From Urechis unicinctus (Eukaryota; Annelida; Polychaeta; Xenopneusta; Urechidae): a DNA stretch of 64,000 bases. Positions 12,201 through 23,730 of this stretch are shown piece after piece. Numbering within the stretch: the stretch's first letter is position 1; each line of letters starts with the position of its first letter. The notes below the pieces were generated by a model that had not been told where the DNA came from, made no database searches, and saw nothing but the letters and a program-made list of their open reading frames with translations. The position numbers and the translations under genes are program-made. The stretch covers positions 45,798,245 through 45,862,244 of the forward strand of contig CM067354.1 in assembly GCA_034190875.2 (NCBI GenBank), given 5' to 3'.

Positions 12201-15200
12201 GAGTTCTCCCCTTTGACGAGCGACGAGTGGCATTATGAGCGGCAGACAAACTAGCAGCAGAATCGGCGCAGAGATGTCCTGGATAGCTGCTTATTGGTTG
12301 AGAGGATTCTGGGGGAGGTCGTGAGGAGGTTGTGTACGTCACCTCGGTACAGCTGTCCTCACCACCACTAACAATACCACCAGCTCCATCATCCTCATCA
12401 TCCTCATCATCATCCACCACAATCACATCATGTTCACAATCCAGGATCACACACACAGATTGATCTGGCTCATCTTTCGTGTCCACTTCCTTGACATCTT
12501 CATCGTCATCAGGTTTGGCGAGCCCTGGGGGAGGGGTGGCTATTTGGACATCACAGTTGTTCTCGCTGTCAGAAGATGGTGATATCACCACAGGCTTGCT
12601 GGCCTGCGAGGCCGGGAGATACTCCATCTTCTCAGGGGAGTCTATTATCGACTCATTGAGCTCCGACTCCCGCGCTTGTAAATAGCTCTGAAAGGCGATG
12701 GGTAGCATGACCGGTATAGATAAGACGGGAGGTTGATGAACCCCAACCGCTGGCATTTCACTGGCACCACAGACAGCAACATCCTCACTATCCTCTCCTG
12801 ATTCCATAACCTCATCACATTCCTTCCCATTATGACATGCCCTTGACTGCACGTCTTCACCGCTCTGTCCAGCATTCTCATCTGCAGATGATTGTGATAT
12901 ATGTTTTGTTGGAGACAAGTTCAGTTGTTTTTCTATTTGAGGAGGGGCTTCATATTCAGAACCCTCATCCCCTGCTTCCTGGGAACCAATACCAGCATAG
13001 GAGTCCTCAGATCCTTCTAAGTCTGATGATCCATCGCTCCCCCTCTCGACACTCGGGGGATGGTGGGACAGATCCTCCGGTATTGCTGTTGAGATATCCA
13101 GAGCTTGATTGAGGGAGGCTTCAGGAGGAACACACAGCGACTCAGTGAGACTAGACTCCTCAGGTTGTATCATAGTCACATGGGATATGTTTGTTTGGTG
13201 TGGCAATGAAGTATTTTGGCACATATCTCGACACACTGATGCCCTATGATCAGATGACGAGTGAGAGAGAGAGAGGTCCCGAGTCTCTGGGGAATGCTGG
13301 GATATGGGGGAGGTGTTTCTGGTCTCTGGAGAATTCTGGGATATGGGGGAGGTGTTTCTGGTCTCTGGGGAATTCTGGGATATGGGGGAGGTGTTTCTGG
13401 TCTCTGGGGAATTCTGGGATATGGGGGAGGTGTTTCTGGTCTCTGGAGAATTCTGGGATATGGGGGAGGTGTTTCGAGTGTCAGAAGAATGTTGGTATAC
13501 AGTGGAGGAGTTTCGAGTCTGTTGGAAATACTGGGATATAGTGGAGGTGTTTTGAGTTGCTGGTGAATGCTGGGATATGGGGGAGGTGTTTTGAGTTGCT
13601 GGTGAATGCTGGGATATGGGGGAGGTGTTTTGAGTGGCTGGTGAATGCTGGGATATGGGGGAGGTGTTTTGAGTGGCTGGTGAATGCTGGGATATGGGGG
13701 AGCAGTATTGAGTCGATGGTGAATGCTGGGATATGGGGGAGGGGTTTTCAGTCTCAGGGGAATGCTGGGATATGACGGAGGATTTTTTAATAATTGAGGA
13801 ATTATGGGTGGGTCCATGCATCCGAGGGAAATTCTGGGGTAGGGAGGCCTGATGCTGCGAGGAAAGCTGGGATACATTACATGGTGTAGGTGAAACAGAA
13901 CAAGAGACACGTGTCTCTCGATGTATGGATGAATTGGGTGATCCTGTCTGGTTTTGCGAAGTATTGTCAGTGATCTCATGCATAGGACTATGGAGTATAT
14001 GCACCTGAGGTAGCTCTTCTTGGCTATCTGATGTCTTGTGTAGAATTGTCTCTTGATGAACAGAAACATCATGGGGTATTGCCTCTTGGTCAAATGAAAT
14101 ATTGCGCAATATTGTTTCTTGGTTAGCCAAAGTAGTGTGGGCTAGCTGCTCTTGGTCAACTGAAACATTATGGGATATTTGTTCTTGGTCAACTGAAGCA
14201 TTGAGGGGTATTTGCTCATGACCAGCTGAAACAGTGTTGGATTTGCGCTCTTTGTTTACGGAGGTCATAAGGGAAACATGTTGGTGTATGATCGAAGCAT
14301 CACGGGCTGTGTGATTTTGGCTCATTGAAACATGATGGACTGCAATGGTCTTGTTGGGTGATGGGGTGACAGGTTTTTCCCAACACGTATTGGAGACAGG
14401 GGTTGATTTCTGCGGCGACACTATTTCCTGCAGGGAATACAAGTTGGTTGGTGGACTGTTGAGTACAGCCGTGTGTTTGTTCGTGATTGGATGGGATGAT
14501 GAGAGAAGATGATGGCAAGGCTTGGGTGGAGAATGACTGGTGCCCGAATTGATGAGGACTGGGTAATGTTGGGTATCCCTCCCTGGGGTGAGCACCATTG
14601 GGTGGCCCCCTGCAGCTGCAGATTGAGCTGCTAGATGGCGTTGTATGAGAAGGAGAGGGGATCTGGGTGATGTGGCCGCTGTTTGGTAGAGGTTGCACGA
14701 AACCTGGGGCGACATCCACCGCTCTAACATGGACGACTGTTTGGATGATGTGCTGCAGAACGAGTTCGAGTTGCTTTTATCCCCTGTGGTACCGCTCGAA
14801 CTACAGCCAAAATCTACCTGGATCTCCAGAGGCTGCATTCCACTACCCTCATTACATGCCTGAATCCCCACCTCTGAGCTGATCCTAGTATCACTGGACC
14901 TTATGGCATTGAGCATCATTTCTTCCGGATCCACTTGGATCCCCACATCGACGTTCTTGCGCTTGGTGGGAATCTTGCCTGCATCCATGTCCACTTGGAT
15001 CTCTGAGTCTGCTTGTACAGTACGGTTCCTCTCCCCCATGTCAGTGGACACTTCCACACTCACCTTCTCTGCCCCCTTCCTACGTTTACCCCCATCATGT
15101 GAATGCTTTTCACCATTCTTCCTCTTCTTCTTCTTGTGCTTCTTAGACTCTTTCTTAGACGGAGTATGAGATGAACTGCCTTTTTTACCAGAGGCTTGCT

Positions 15201-18200
15201 CCTCAAACAGTTTCTTCGATTTCTTCTTTTTCTTCCGGGCTTTCTGCGAGGATTTCTTCTCAGTCTTGCCAGTGGAGAGTTTCGGAGAAGCCATGGAAGA
15301 GTTGTTCTGTTTGCTTCTGCCATCTGAGTTTTTGGTGAGTGATTTACCACTATGTGAGCCTCCAGGGCTCTTATCCTGGGAAGCCTGATGTTTGGGTGAT
15401 TTACCATGCATAGATTTAGGACTGACATGTTTTGAGTCTTTATGAGGTGAGAACGTAACTACTTTACATCGCGGTGACGAGGGCTGACTAGATTTGGGAC
15501 TATGCTTCGGAGGTACTGAGACTTTATCATCAGGTTCAGAATCGCTAGAGCTATCGTCTGTGGAGGGGAGGGCACACAAGGCAGGCGCAGCAGGGCCTCC
15601 TGGGGATGAGAGATTCTTCGCGGAAATGGGAGTTTTGTTCGGAGGTCGGCCTCTGCCTCTGTGGCCTGGACTCACTTGACGAGGGCTAAGACCTACAGCT
15701 GCAAAAGAAAAACAAGTACTGAGTATTCAACATATCGCGGGTGGGGTGGTGGGGGGTGATGGAACACATTTGTAACAGGTTAAGATGAGGTATTATGCCA
15801 CACAACTAACACAAAAGTCAAATACAGAAACTTGAACACCAACAAAAGAGAAGGTTCTTCATGTGGTATTGTATTTTACTGAGTGCATGATGACGCTCTA
15901 TTACCATCATCAAGAGACTACAACAGCAATCAATTCTACATATAGTACACATAAGACAAAATGTGAAAATAGAGGTCTTAAAAAAAGAAAAGAAATCAGT
16001 CCAAAAGCATGTACTGATACAATAATTTAGAATTTGTATGTTGCATGAACATTTGAGTGGCAGTTAAATTCTTATTCATTAAACGTGAACAGAGGGAGTG
16101 TTCAGCTGCACTGAATAACACTGGCATTTGGCTAACATATATACCCCATCACTCCCCCACATCCCTCAATGGAATGGAAGTTAATACACTACAGAGATGT
16201 GCTAATTAGAGGTTACACCAAGTAGTAGTGATAGGTACTAACGTGATTTGCTGTTGGTAGCAGGTGCAAAGGGTAGGGGGTGTTTTCGAGGCCTACCAGG
16301 CCCCCGCTTGGAGAGTGTGGCTGAGAGGACATCTTCCATACGCGAAATCACCGAGCTACTTGAGCTGGTGGTTGGTGATACCTGTGAGAGACCGGCCAGT
16401 TTCAGAGATGAAGCTTCAGATGTCTTCCTGTGGGGTAACGAGGCATAATCATCAGTGGAGTCCAGCTCCGTTTCTGATGCGACGGGAAGGGTTTGTTTTC
16501 GGTGTGACGTTTCTGATGTCGGTCGAGGCGAGCGCAGTGCTGGGCTATTGAGTTTTTTGTTGCCTTTGTGACTAGTTTTGATGGCTTTGAGATTGGTGAA
16601 TGTGGCTAGAGGAGACTGGGTGACGCTTCCAAAGCATGTCAATGCCTCCCCCTCCATATTGGTTACACCAGTCTCACATATGCTTAGGGATGTCATGTCC
16701 CTGTTGAGATTTTCAATCTCCGCTAAGAACACAGGATCAATGATATTTTTGTGTTTGCTCTTGAAGTGCTTTGATTTCTTCTTCTTGCGTTTTCCACAAG
16801 AGGAATCATCACTCCTGAAGTCTAACTGAGCATCTTTTGTTCTAACTGATGAGGGGGCACTTCCAAATTTAATTCCAGGGGAGTGGCTCCCCGGAAAAAG
16901 CGTCCTGTTTTTTGGGTCAGATCTGTTGTCTTGCCCCACAGTTCTGAGTGTGACATCTTGTTCGAGACTAGACAGAGCCAACATGGTGGTGGCTGCAAGC
17001 CCCCCAGAGTGGGATGAGCTTAAACCCAACCCACCAGCTGGTAAACCACTCCAGCCTGGCAGCAAGGGTAAACGAGGGGCTAAACCAAAGGGGTTGTCCA
17101 TCGTTGGGAAACTGGGTTGCGATTGGTGGGTAGAAAGAGATCTGCTGCAAAGTGCCGAGGAGGATATGTGAGGATGGATATGAGGGGAGGATTGTGAGGA
17201 GAATGCTGCTGTCTCTGCAACTTTATTTTTATGCCGTTTATGGTTGCTACGCATCATGACACATATTTTGTTTGGTTTGGACTGACCACTGGAGGTCTCC
17301 ACTGAATTGCCTCGGTGTTGATCTGACTCGAGCCTGTTTTCTGATGATCCTGCCCACTGTGATGGCAAGGTGTTGAAGGGGAAACTGGAGCCATGAACTG
17401 GAAGCATTGGGGACAAGGCTGGGGAGAGAACAGGGGGTCCCAGACTGCTGCTGCTACTGCATGAGTCAGCTGATGGCCGAGATGCTAACAAACCAGTGGT
17501 GTTACCTGCAGCCACAGAGATGGATAAGCCCTGATGCTGCTGTGAAGAGAAGAAAACCTTTGATGACTGATCCAACACAGAGGACATTGTAGCCGAGGGT
17601 TGTGCTATGGGCAGAGGGTTTTTCCTTGGTCGGCCCCGTTTCCTCTTCACTGGTACTCCATCTACTGTGAGAGGTTGATTATGATGCGACACAAAACCTG
17701 CTGGAGCTACAGGTTTCCGATTACAATCCATGCTTAAGCCACGTGGGTTGGCAGAACCTGCTAGTTTCACAAGAGACAGACTTTGGTAGCACTCCCTGTT
17801 CAAGAAACCCCAATAAGAAGCACTGCCTGACACAGACGTTGGAACCCCCTTCGACCCGTTAGCTCCTCCAATTGCAGAAGTAGCAGTCAGGGCTTTTGGT
17901 TTAGAGTTTTTTGTCCCTTTCGGCCTTCCTCTTTGTCCCTTAACCTTGACTTCAGGCAGCGGATGTTTCCGAGGCCTTCCAACAGGCCTTTTCACTTTAC
18001 CCCCTACAACACGACTTCCAGAGGATTTATGTGGACTCTTGCGCTTGTGTTTTGAAGCCATTTTGTATCCCAGTTCTGTTTCTTGTGTATACTTAACATT
18101 TGACTTCCTTTGCCTCTTAAGAGTCTGACATGGTATTTCAGATGATTTTGCTCTGGGTTCCTGTCCTGGAATCACTGGTTCAAGAACAGGTCTTTCTGGG

Positions 18201-19855
18201 GGTTCCCCATTATCCAACTGTGGTACCTCATTCTCATTTTCCAACACAGGCGGTCCTTCATGGTCGGACTGGTTACTGATGCCAAAATGATCTTGTACAT
18301 TATGGGCAATGGGACTGGGGGGCGATTCCTGATCTGCAGGGGAACCATTGATCGACACGATGCCACTGTCTGGCGATCGATTGGAGGCTATGTGGTCCAG
18401 ACGTAGGAGGGCTTCGGCTTGCTGTCCAATCTGGGGCTGAACCATATCAGGCGGCCCACACTTATTTCTAGAATCATGCCTTCCTGAGAGTTCTGATTTG
18501 GACTCAGAAGGGAAGAGAAAGCTTTCCAACCTGCTCTTCTGTAGGCTACCAGCTGTGCCTTGATTCATGGCACCAGGTTTCTTTTTGGGGGGCCGGCCAG
18601 GTTTTCGCTTCACGGGAGCCGTGGTTTCATGTGACTGACTGGAAGTATGAGCATGGGGGTTGGACAGGGATGTCAGAGCAGTGGAAGCTACACACGAAGT
18701 GACTGAGTTCACGTTGAGATAGGCAGCAGGATGAGAACTGTCCCCATCCATACATGCTGTCAATGTGCTGTCATTATTAGTGCTGCCTTTCACATTACCA
18801 TCGAGTGCTGCAGATGACTTGTGGTTATGAGAGCTTGAAGTTTTGTTGTTGCGCTTGCTCTCCTTGTGCCTCTTTTCACCCCCTCCTCCCTCTTTGAGCC
18901 GAGACTTCCACGCCTTGTGCTTCAAATCATTTTTGTCGCTTTTCTTGCCTTGCTTGTGCTTCGAAGACTTCTTTTTAATAGAAGATGGAGCACCGATTTG
19001 ACTGTATACAGAGCTTGGGTTAAACAAGTGGCCTTGTTGCTGAGAATGGCCATCACCCTTGGACTGATCGGGAACAATAGGAACAGTGACACCACCACAG
19101 GCCATGAGTAAGGGATGAGGAGAAACGTCACAAGAGCCACAATGGCTGCTCAGAGTTTTAGAAGACATAGCAGAGCTTTTTGAAGAGTTCACCGATGCAG
19201 TAGAGTTGTTGCGGGGCATGTCAATGATGGGTACGGAGGCAGGAGAAGTTCTAGTGGACGATACCACCTCTTTGATATGCTGGGGCTCTACACATCTGTA
19301 GGTTGCATTTTCTTTAGCCCGAGAGACGCTATCAGAAGAGTGAGTCACAATGTCGGTTGGTTGAGCCACAATATTACCAGAGAGCGAAACATTATCACCA
19401 GAGTGTGAAGCATTAACACCAGAGTTTGAAGCATTATCACTACAGTGTGAGGCATTATCACTGCAGTGAGATGTGTTATCCATGGATCGTGATGCTTTAT
19501 CATTTTTGTGTGATGCATCATCACGAGAGTGTGATGCATTATCACCATCACCTCCTGTAGCCGATTGCTCGTTGTGTTCCAACAGGAACTCAGTGATATC
19601 CGCCAGCAGGCTCTCATTGGACCTCATCCCATCTTCCTCCTCTTCCTCACTCATCCCTCCCTCATCACCACCTTCCTCATTGCCAGAGGACCCTTGAGTG
19701 ACACCCTTCTGTTGTATGAGGGTCATGGTGAGGGTGTCAGGCAAATCTGGAACCTCATGGTCCTCGAGGATCTGTCTGGTGAGCACAGGAGGAGTATGTT
19801 GACCAGGGTGAGTGTCCTGTTCAGGGGTTAATGCCCCGTCCTGCTCGGAACTCAT
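3298..19855 (-). CDS. ASH1L: ASH1-type histone H3K36 methyltransferase, 23 coding exons
   Basis: Trithorax-group chromatin regulator. The family dimethylates H3K36 and opposes Polycomb silencing. Exons from the ATG: 19855-16243, 15698-11540, 11428-11198, 11116-10954, 10835-10787, 10702-10591, 10378-10224, 10023-9825, 9672-9564, 9387-9235, 9114-8916, 8505-8451, 8348-8251, 7354-7300, 7085-6953, 6789-6564, 6311-6199, 6068-5982, 5860-5610, 5412-5146, 4321-4249, 3923-3789, 3444-3298. All phases agree, giving 10,782 nt, 3593 aa plus TAA. Human ASH1L is 2969 aa. Domain order, by residue: AT-hooks (about 420-1220), a conserved [10 protein letters not shown] segment, AWS about 2740-2800, SET to about 2930, post-SET, bromodomain about 3066-3175, PHD about 3245-3300, BAH about 3303-3475, and the conserved C-terminus ending KKTTLCSM. 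This order matches ASH1L. The intron at 8450 uses a GC donor. The ATG at 19855 lies 12 bases into its exon, and the frame stays open to the acceptor, so translation may begin further upstream. Confidence 0.96.
4706..5098. repeat. 42-bp minisatellite in an ash1 intron
   Basis: About nine copies of a 42-base unit such as atcctccacagagtactgaa followed by cacatctccaagaaatgcat. The array lies in the intron between exons 5146 and 4321 and ends about 48 bases from the splice donor at 5145. It keeps an open frame on both strands because 42 is a multiple of three; these frames are by-products, not genes. Confidence 0.9.
5146..9114 (-). CDS. ASH1L: ash1 exons encoding bromodomain, PHD finger and BAH domain
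   Basis: Downstream of the SET module, exons at 9114-8916, 8505-8451 and 8348-8251 encode the linker with [17 protein letters not shown], strongly conserved with vertebrate ASH1L. The bromodomain (8348-6564) contains [14 protein letters not shown] and LLFRNVERYCGKKS. The PHD finger is split over 6311-6199 and 6068-5982: [18 protein letters not shown], then [10 protein letters not shown] and YTCEQCDP, with a complete Cys4-His-Cys3 set. The BAH domain (5860-5610 and 5412-5146) contains [10 protein letters not shown] and [15 protein letters not shown]. These three are chromatin readers in this family. Confidence 0.94.
7651..8116. repeat. 40-bp minisatellite in an ash1 intron
   Basis: About 11.5 copies of a 40-base unit starting agttaaacccgtctcagtga, with single-base variants (gggacgg, gggacag, gggatgg) and one shortened copy near 7981-8000. 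It fills the intron between exons 8251 and 7354, together with a (gat)n run near 7472. Confidence 0.95.
8449..8451 (-). promoter_or_regulatory. Non-canonical GC splice donor in ash1
   Basis: The exon 8505-8451 ends ...CACCAG and is followed by GCAAGC on the minus strand, not GT. Joining AG to the next exon at 8348 keeps the frame and yields [12 protein letters not shown], which aligns with the vertebrate protein. GC-AG introns with a strong upstream match are a known minor class. Confidence 0.8.
9235..11116 (-). CDS. ASH1L: ash1 exons encoding the LPYD segment and AWS-SET-postSET module
   Basis: Seven exons (11116-10954, 10835-10787, 10702-10591, 10378-10224, 10023-9825, 9672-9564, 9387-9235) form the catalytic core. 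The first encodes [13 protein letters not shown], in the region that binds MRG15 in family members. The AWS zinc cluster shows [15 protein letters not shown] and CSCGPQC. The SET domain shows [13 protein letters not shown], the invariant NHSCQPNCE that contributes to S-adenosylmethionine binding, and ELTYDYNF. The post-SET zinc ligands are in [11 protein letters not shown]. All hallmark residues are present, so the enzyme should be active. Exon phases are continuous throughout. Confidence 0.95.
11540..15698 (-). CDS. ASH1L: ash1 second giant exon, disordered with coding tandem repeats
   Basis: A 4.16-kb exon between the acceptor ttttgcag at 15699 and the donor gtaggt at 11539. It joins the previous exon in phase 1 and the next in phase 2. 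The protein is lysine-rich at first (KKKKKSKK), then highly repetitive: a degenerate DQE-type repeat around 14040-14250 and a 13-residue repeat at 13276-13780, then acidic blocks and a basic tail ([17 protein letters not shown]). It contains no enzyme domain. This part of the family is poorly conserved, so its function can only be inferred as scaffolding or regulation. Confidence 0.9.
13276..13780 (-). repeat. Coding 39-bp minisatellite in ash1 (13-aa unit)
   Basis: About 13 tandem copies of a 39-base unit keep the ash1 frame and encode 13 residues such as [13 protein letters not shown]. Two subfamilies are segregated: ATQN units come first in the protein and ETRN units later. Between them lie three diverged units. 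Each unit carries Ser-Pro pairs, possible proline-directed kinase sites. Confidence 0.9.
15699..16242 (-). other. Intron between the two giant ash1 exons
   Basis: A 544-base intron with donor gttagt and acceptor ttttgcag. I see only AT-rich unique-looking sequence in it. Confidence 0.7.
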
Positions 19856-19867
19856 CGCTTGGCACTT
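16243..19867 (-). CDS. ASH1L: ash1 giant exon with N-terminal disordered region and AT-hooks
   Basis: A 3.6-kb exon running from the acceptor tttttcag at 19868 to the donor gttagt at 16242. It encodes a low-complexity Ser/Lys-rich region with five AT-hook cores: [11 protein letters not shown] near 18600, [10 protein letters not shown] near 17960, [10 protein letters not shown] near 17925, [11 protein letters not shown] near 17625 and RGPGRPRKH near 16290. A sixth (RGRGRPPNK) opens the next exon. An acidic stretch (about 19620-19700) and an 8-9 residue repeat built around NASHS/DNASH (about 19380-19550) lie near the N-terminus. AT-hooks bind the minor groove of AT-rich DNA. Vertebrate ASH1L also carries AT-hooks in this part. 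Confidence 0.9.
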
Positions 19868-20559
19868 CTGAAAAATCACACCACACAAACAGTTAATATG
19901 GAACCAAATGGAATACTTTTCTTCCCATGTCGGTAATATTAATTTTTTTTTTGTAATTGATCACAGCTGATAGTTTGTCAAAAAGGGTTGATCTGACAAG
20001 TAGATCTGAGTAACTATTTACATGCAGGATTGGACCGGTTCTTAATTTATAATAATTTAAGGTAATGATGAACTAGGTAATCAAAAAGATTTAGTGCTAG
20101 GGTTTCGATCAAATGATTCCGAGCAGCCTGACAACATTTGGCCTTAACACTGCTCTTAAAATTCAAGGTTACATTGCGAGGTTGATGGATACTGTTGACT
20201 GCGATGTTTCCATCATGCACTTCTTCTGTCATGACCCACTTGGCATGGAACCAAGTGCTGACACAAGATGCAGCACAAATGATGAAGTGTTATGTACCAG
20301 TGCTATTGCATGAAGTACAGAAGCAGCATAAATTATGTTGGTATATGAAGCTGGGTAATCCATGGAGGATACAGGATTGAATCCACTGTCACATGACAGC
20401 TGGTTATTGTATAACAGGTGATGTTTCAGGTAAAAATGGTCTTGTTCAATATTATGTAGATGTTACAATTGGATTAAAGTCAGTGGAGATTAAGGTGACA
20501 TTCAGGGTCATCTGAACAGAAAGGACCCTGTATAAAGACACGTGTAAACACAGTAGCCG

Positions 20560-21250
20560 GTCACAATCACGCGGTGAACAACAGGTCTCACACTGAATGG
20601 CTTATCTCAGTGACTCATCCATCTGGCTAATGATGTCAGCCTTGGTCATGGCACGAAGCCACAATACATCATCCGCGTTGGCTCAATGTTTATAAATACA
20701 ATGTTGTCGTGTACTCTACGATATGTAGCTCGGAAACTTGGTCGGATTTTGAGCGGTTTGTTATATCATTATTCTATCGCGGTACAAAATGTTGCTCGGA
20801 TACCTGACAGGGGATCCGAGCTTATGTAACCTACAACTGCATCGCCATGCTCCATTCTTCCACTCCTTCCCGCGAATGCATCAACAAACTTTGAGGCCCC
20901 CAACCAGGCCCGCCACTTCGCAGGACACAGCCCGTGGGTATAAGCCGCGCCGTGATAAATGACCCTCACTCGGGCGCGCAAAGGAAACCCTATTGTATCC
21001 ACGCCCAAGCACAGATGGTTGTAGAATAACAGCAAGGGTTCGGCGTGGTAAAGTCACACCCAAAAAATACCCCACAAGCGGGCAACACCCACAACTAGAA
21101 AAAAATCTGAAGGAGCCCGATTGGCCAGTGTGCGTTTCACGTGCTGCGCGGGGAGATGCTTGGTCCTTGCTAGTGATCTGACACGAGCGCTTTCTCGCTG
21201 CCCGCCAGTCAGAGCCGCCAATGGGGATCATGTCAGGTCAAGTTGAAGGC
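20560..21250 (-). promoter_or_regulatory. CpG-rich region, candidate alternative ash1 promoter with 5' UTR exon
   Basis: The sequence is visibly richer in CG dinucleotides than its surroundings (for example gggcgcgcaaagg, gtgctgcgcgggg) and holds ccaat-type motifs (gccaatgggg near 21218, gattggcc near 21119). On the minus strand a good donor, CTGTCAG|GTATCC, ends at 20804 and could splice a leader to the acceptor at 19867. The ATG at 19855 would then start translation. A short upstream frame in this leader would be out of phase with ash1. Confidence 0.4.
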
Positions 21251-21645
21251 ATATGAGGCGAGAGACACATGAGTAAGATTGGGGTTGGGGAGTGAAGAAT
21301 AAGTGCATTTGTGCGGCTTCCTGCTATTATGTTGCATATTTTTACCATCATAAGCGCAAGCCGTTCACTGAAAGCCGTGTACTTGAGAGGTTTTGAAGAG
21401 CAGTTAAGTGTTACTTAGCGGTATCGACTTCTTGTTGCCATTCCAATCACTGTGAATTGAGTTCTGCTCGGAAATATATCGTACGGATCCGAACGCTGGT
21501 TACTAACATGGCATTCTAAGATAACAGGCACTAGCGTCTTTTAAAAAAACAAAACATCCTTTTCAGACTAAATACTTATCATAGGATGGAGTGCTGTAAG
21601 ATCGAATGATCGCATAGATATCCATCTACAGAGGGTTTAGATTGT

Positions 21646-22118
21646 GAGGTTTGTGAGGGCTGGGTGGCAGGGTGTGTCATAACATGATGGCAGGTTTGTG
21701 AGCGCTTGGCTGGATGGCAGGGTGTGTCATAAGATGATGGCAGGTTTGTGAGCGCTGGGTGGCAGGGTTTGTGAGCGCTGGGGTGGCAGGGTGTGTCATA
21801 AGGTGATGGCAGGTTTGTGAGCGCTGGGTGGCAGGGTGTGTCATAAGATGATGGCAGGTTTGTGAGCGCTGGGTGGCAGGGTGTGTCATAAGATGATGGC
21901 AGGTTTGTGAGCGCTGGGCTGGATGGCAGGGTGTGTCATAAGATGATGGCAGGTTTGTGAGCGCTGGGCTGGATGGCAGGGTGTGTCATAAGATGATGGC
22001 AGGTTTGTGAGCGCTGGGTGGCAGGGTGTGTCATAAGATGATGGCAGGTTTGTGAGCGCTGGGCTGGATGGCAGGGTGTGTCATAAGATGATGGCAGGTT
22101 TGTGAGCGCTGGGTGGCA
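21646..22118. repeat. 45/51-bp minisatellite
   Basis: About ten copies of a unit starting ggtttgtgagcgctgggtgg and ending cataagatgatggca. Copies occur in a 45-base form and a 51-base form with an extra ctggat. A shortened copy sits near 21760. The array lies between the two candidate ash1 5' exons. Confidence 0.9.
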
Positions 22119-22330
22119 TCAGAACTCCAACACTGCTACTAAGACAGATCAGTTATTACTGAGACGAATAAATGGGTCATTTAGACCTCTTCAAGACTAC
22201 AGTAACTTTGAGCTTAGGGTAGGTAAGTAAAATGTTGAGAGTTTGAGACTGCTAGGCCAGGGGAGTGGGGCCATCCCAAAGATTAGATACGCCTCAGCAT
22301 GTCTATATAATATACCCACAGTCCCAGGGG

Positions 22331-22560
22331 AGGGGGGGCACTTAAGTGCATAGAGGTAGTATACATGTGCCGCGCGACAGGGTATGTTTTTTCAGCCTCT
22401 CGACTTGTATAACGGGTTTTGTTGGGCCTTATACTTGAAGGAGAGGGTATGTTTTTCAGATGCAATCTGTACCACAGGTTTTTGGGGCTTCGATTTGTAC
22501 GAAGGGGTATGTTTTTTTTCTCTTCTCATCTGTACAGCGGGTCTAATATATATTTTACTT
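22331..22560 (+). repeat. Copy 1 of the tacgacggggtatg repeat family
   Basis: Begins with a G-run and cacttaagtgcatagaggta, then tgtgccgcgcgacagggtat and loose tandem units ending in gggtatgtttttc. It is closely similar to 33519-33791. It appears truncated at its right end compared with that copy. Confidence 0.7.
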
Positions 22561-23056
22561 CAGTATATCGAGATTTTCTCCCGGGATTTCCCCCGATCGT
22601 TGACAATGCAAATGCAATGAATGGTTCCTGTGTAACGTGCAGTGAATCACCAGTCGACCCGAAATTGTTACTGCATGTCATCAGAAATCAGCTGATCAGA
22701 TTTTGAGATTTGACCGACACTTTTATCCTACCTACGACGTACAACGGGATATACATTATCTGGGTTTGACAAAACAGTCATTATTCTTTTGAGTTTACCA
22801 CTAACAAACACTGTACATATCACTTGTTTATATGAACCACAGAGCAAGTGAAACATTCAATGTACACAGCACATGTGCTGGATTTCCAGTGAAAAGGATA
22901 CATAAGAATAATGGTTTTTAACCAAAATGAAGAATAAAAACTTTCCATTGGAAGTGACAAGAATTGGACATTGATTCCTTAGGGAAATATAGTTGGAGAT
23001 GAAGTCAGAAGAGTAATGAACAGTATCATAGATCATGATTGTTTCCTATATTGTGT

Positions 23057-23490
23057 AGCACATTAACATACTGTTGCAATGTCACACAACCACAAGCAGA
23101 CTAACATACTGTTGCAATGTCACACAATCACAAGCACACTAGCATACTGTTGCAATGTCACACAATCACAAGCACACTAACATACTGTTGCAATGTCACA
23201 CAACCACAAGCACACTAACATACTGTTGCAATGTCACACAATCACAAGCACACCAACATACTGTTGCAATGTCACACAATCACACTAACATACTAGTGTA
23301 ATGTCACACAATCACAAGCACACTAACATACTGCTGCAATGTCACACAATCATAAGCACACTAACATACTGCTGCAATGTCACACAATCATAAGCACACT
23401 AACATACTGCTGCAATGTCACACAATCACAAGCACACTAACATACTAGTGCAATGTCACACAATCATAAGCACACTTACATACTAGTACC
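23057..23490. repeat. 38-bp minisatellite
   Basis: About eleven copies of a 38-base unit beginning acactaacatactgttgcaa and continuing tgtcacacaatcacaagc, with a few point variants and one short copy near 23280. A poly-C run follows at about 23711. Confidence 0.9.
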
Positions 23491-23710
23491 ATCACAATGA
23501 TGCACAATCAGTTACTAATTAATTATCACAATGTCATATAATCACATAGTCATACCACAACATTGACATAGCAAAAAAACACAGCTTTGGCTGCATAATC
23601 CACATGCATTAAAAATGGAGCTGATAACAACAAAATTATGTCACAAGGATTATTGATAAGGATGATTGTGATGCTTGGGCATACGCCCATCAGCTACATC
23701 AGATTGCATA

Positions 23711-23730
23711 GCCCCCCCCCCCCCCCCCCC
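23711..23730. repeat. Poly-C homopolymer run
   Basis: A run of about 20 C bases. Similar G-runs occur at 33519, 44541 and 48776. The length is likely to be assembly-sensitive. Confidence 0.8.

Noticed and set aside
13191-13775. Plus-strand repeat frames such as [10 protein letters not shown]
   Set aside because: Antisense shadows of the ash1 coding repeat.
20769-21231. Minus-strand frames in the CpG-rich region as a protein-coding exon
   Set aside because: If spliced at 20804 they join ash1 out of phase and stop soon; a leader with a small upstream frame is more likely.
23057-23490. Regularly spaced repeats as a CRISPR-like array
   Set aside because: Repeats are directly adjacent without unique spacers, in an intron-rich animal genome.
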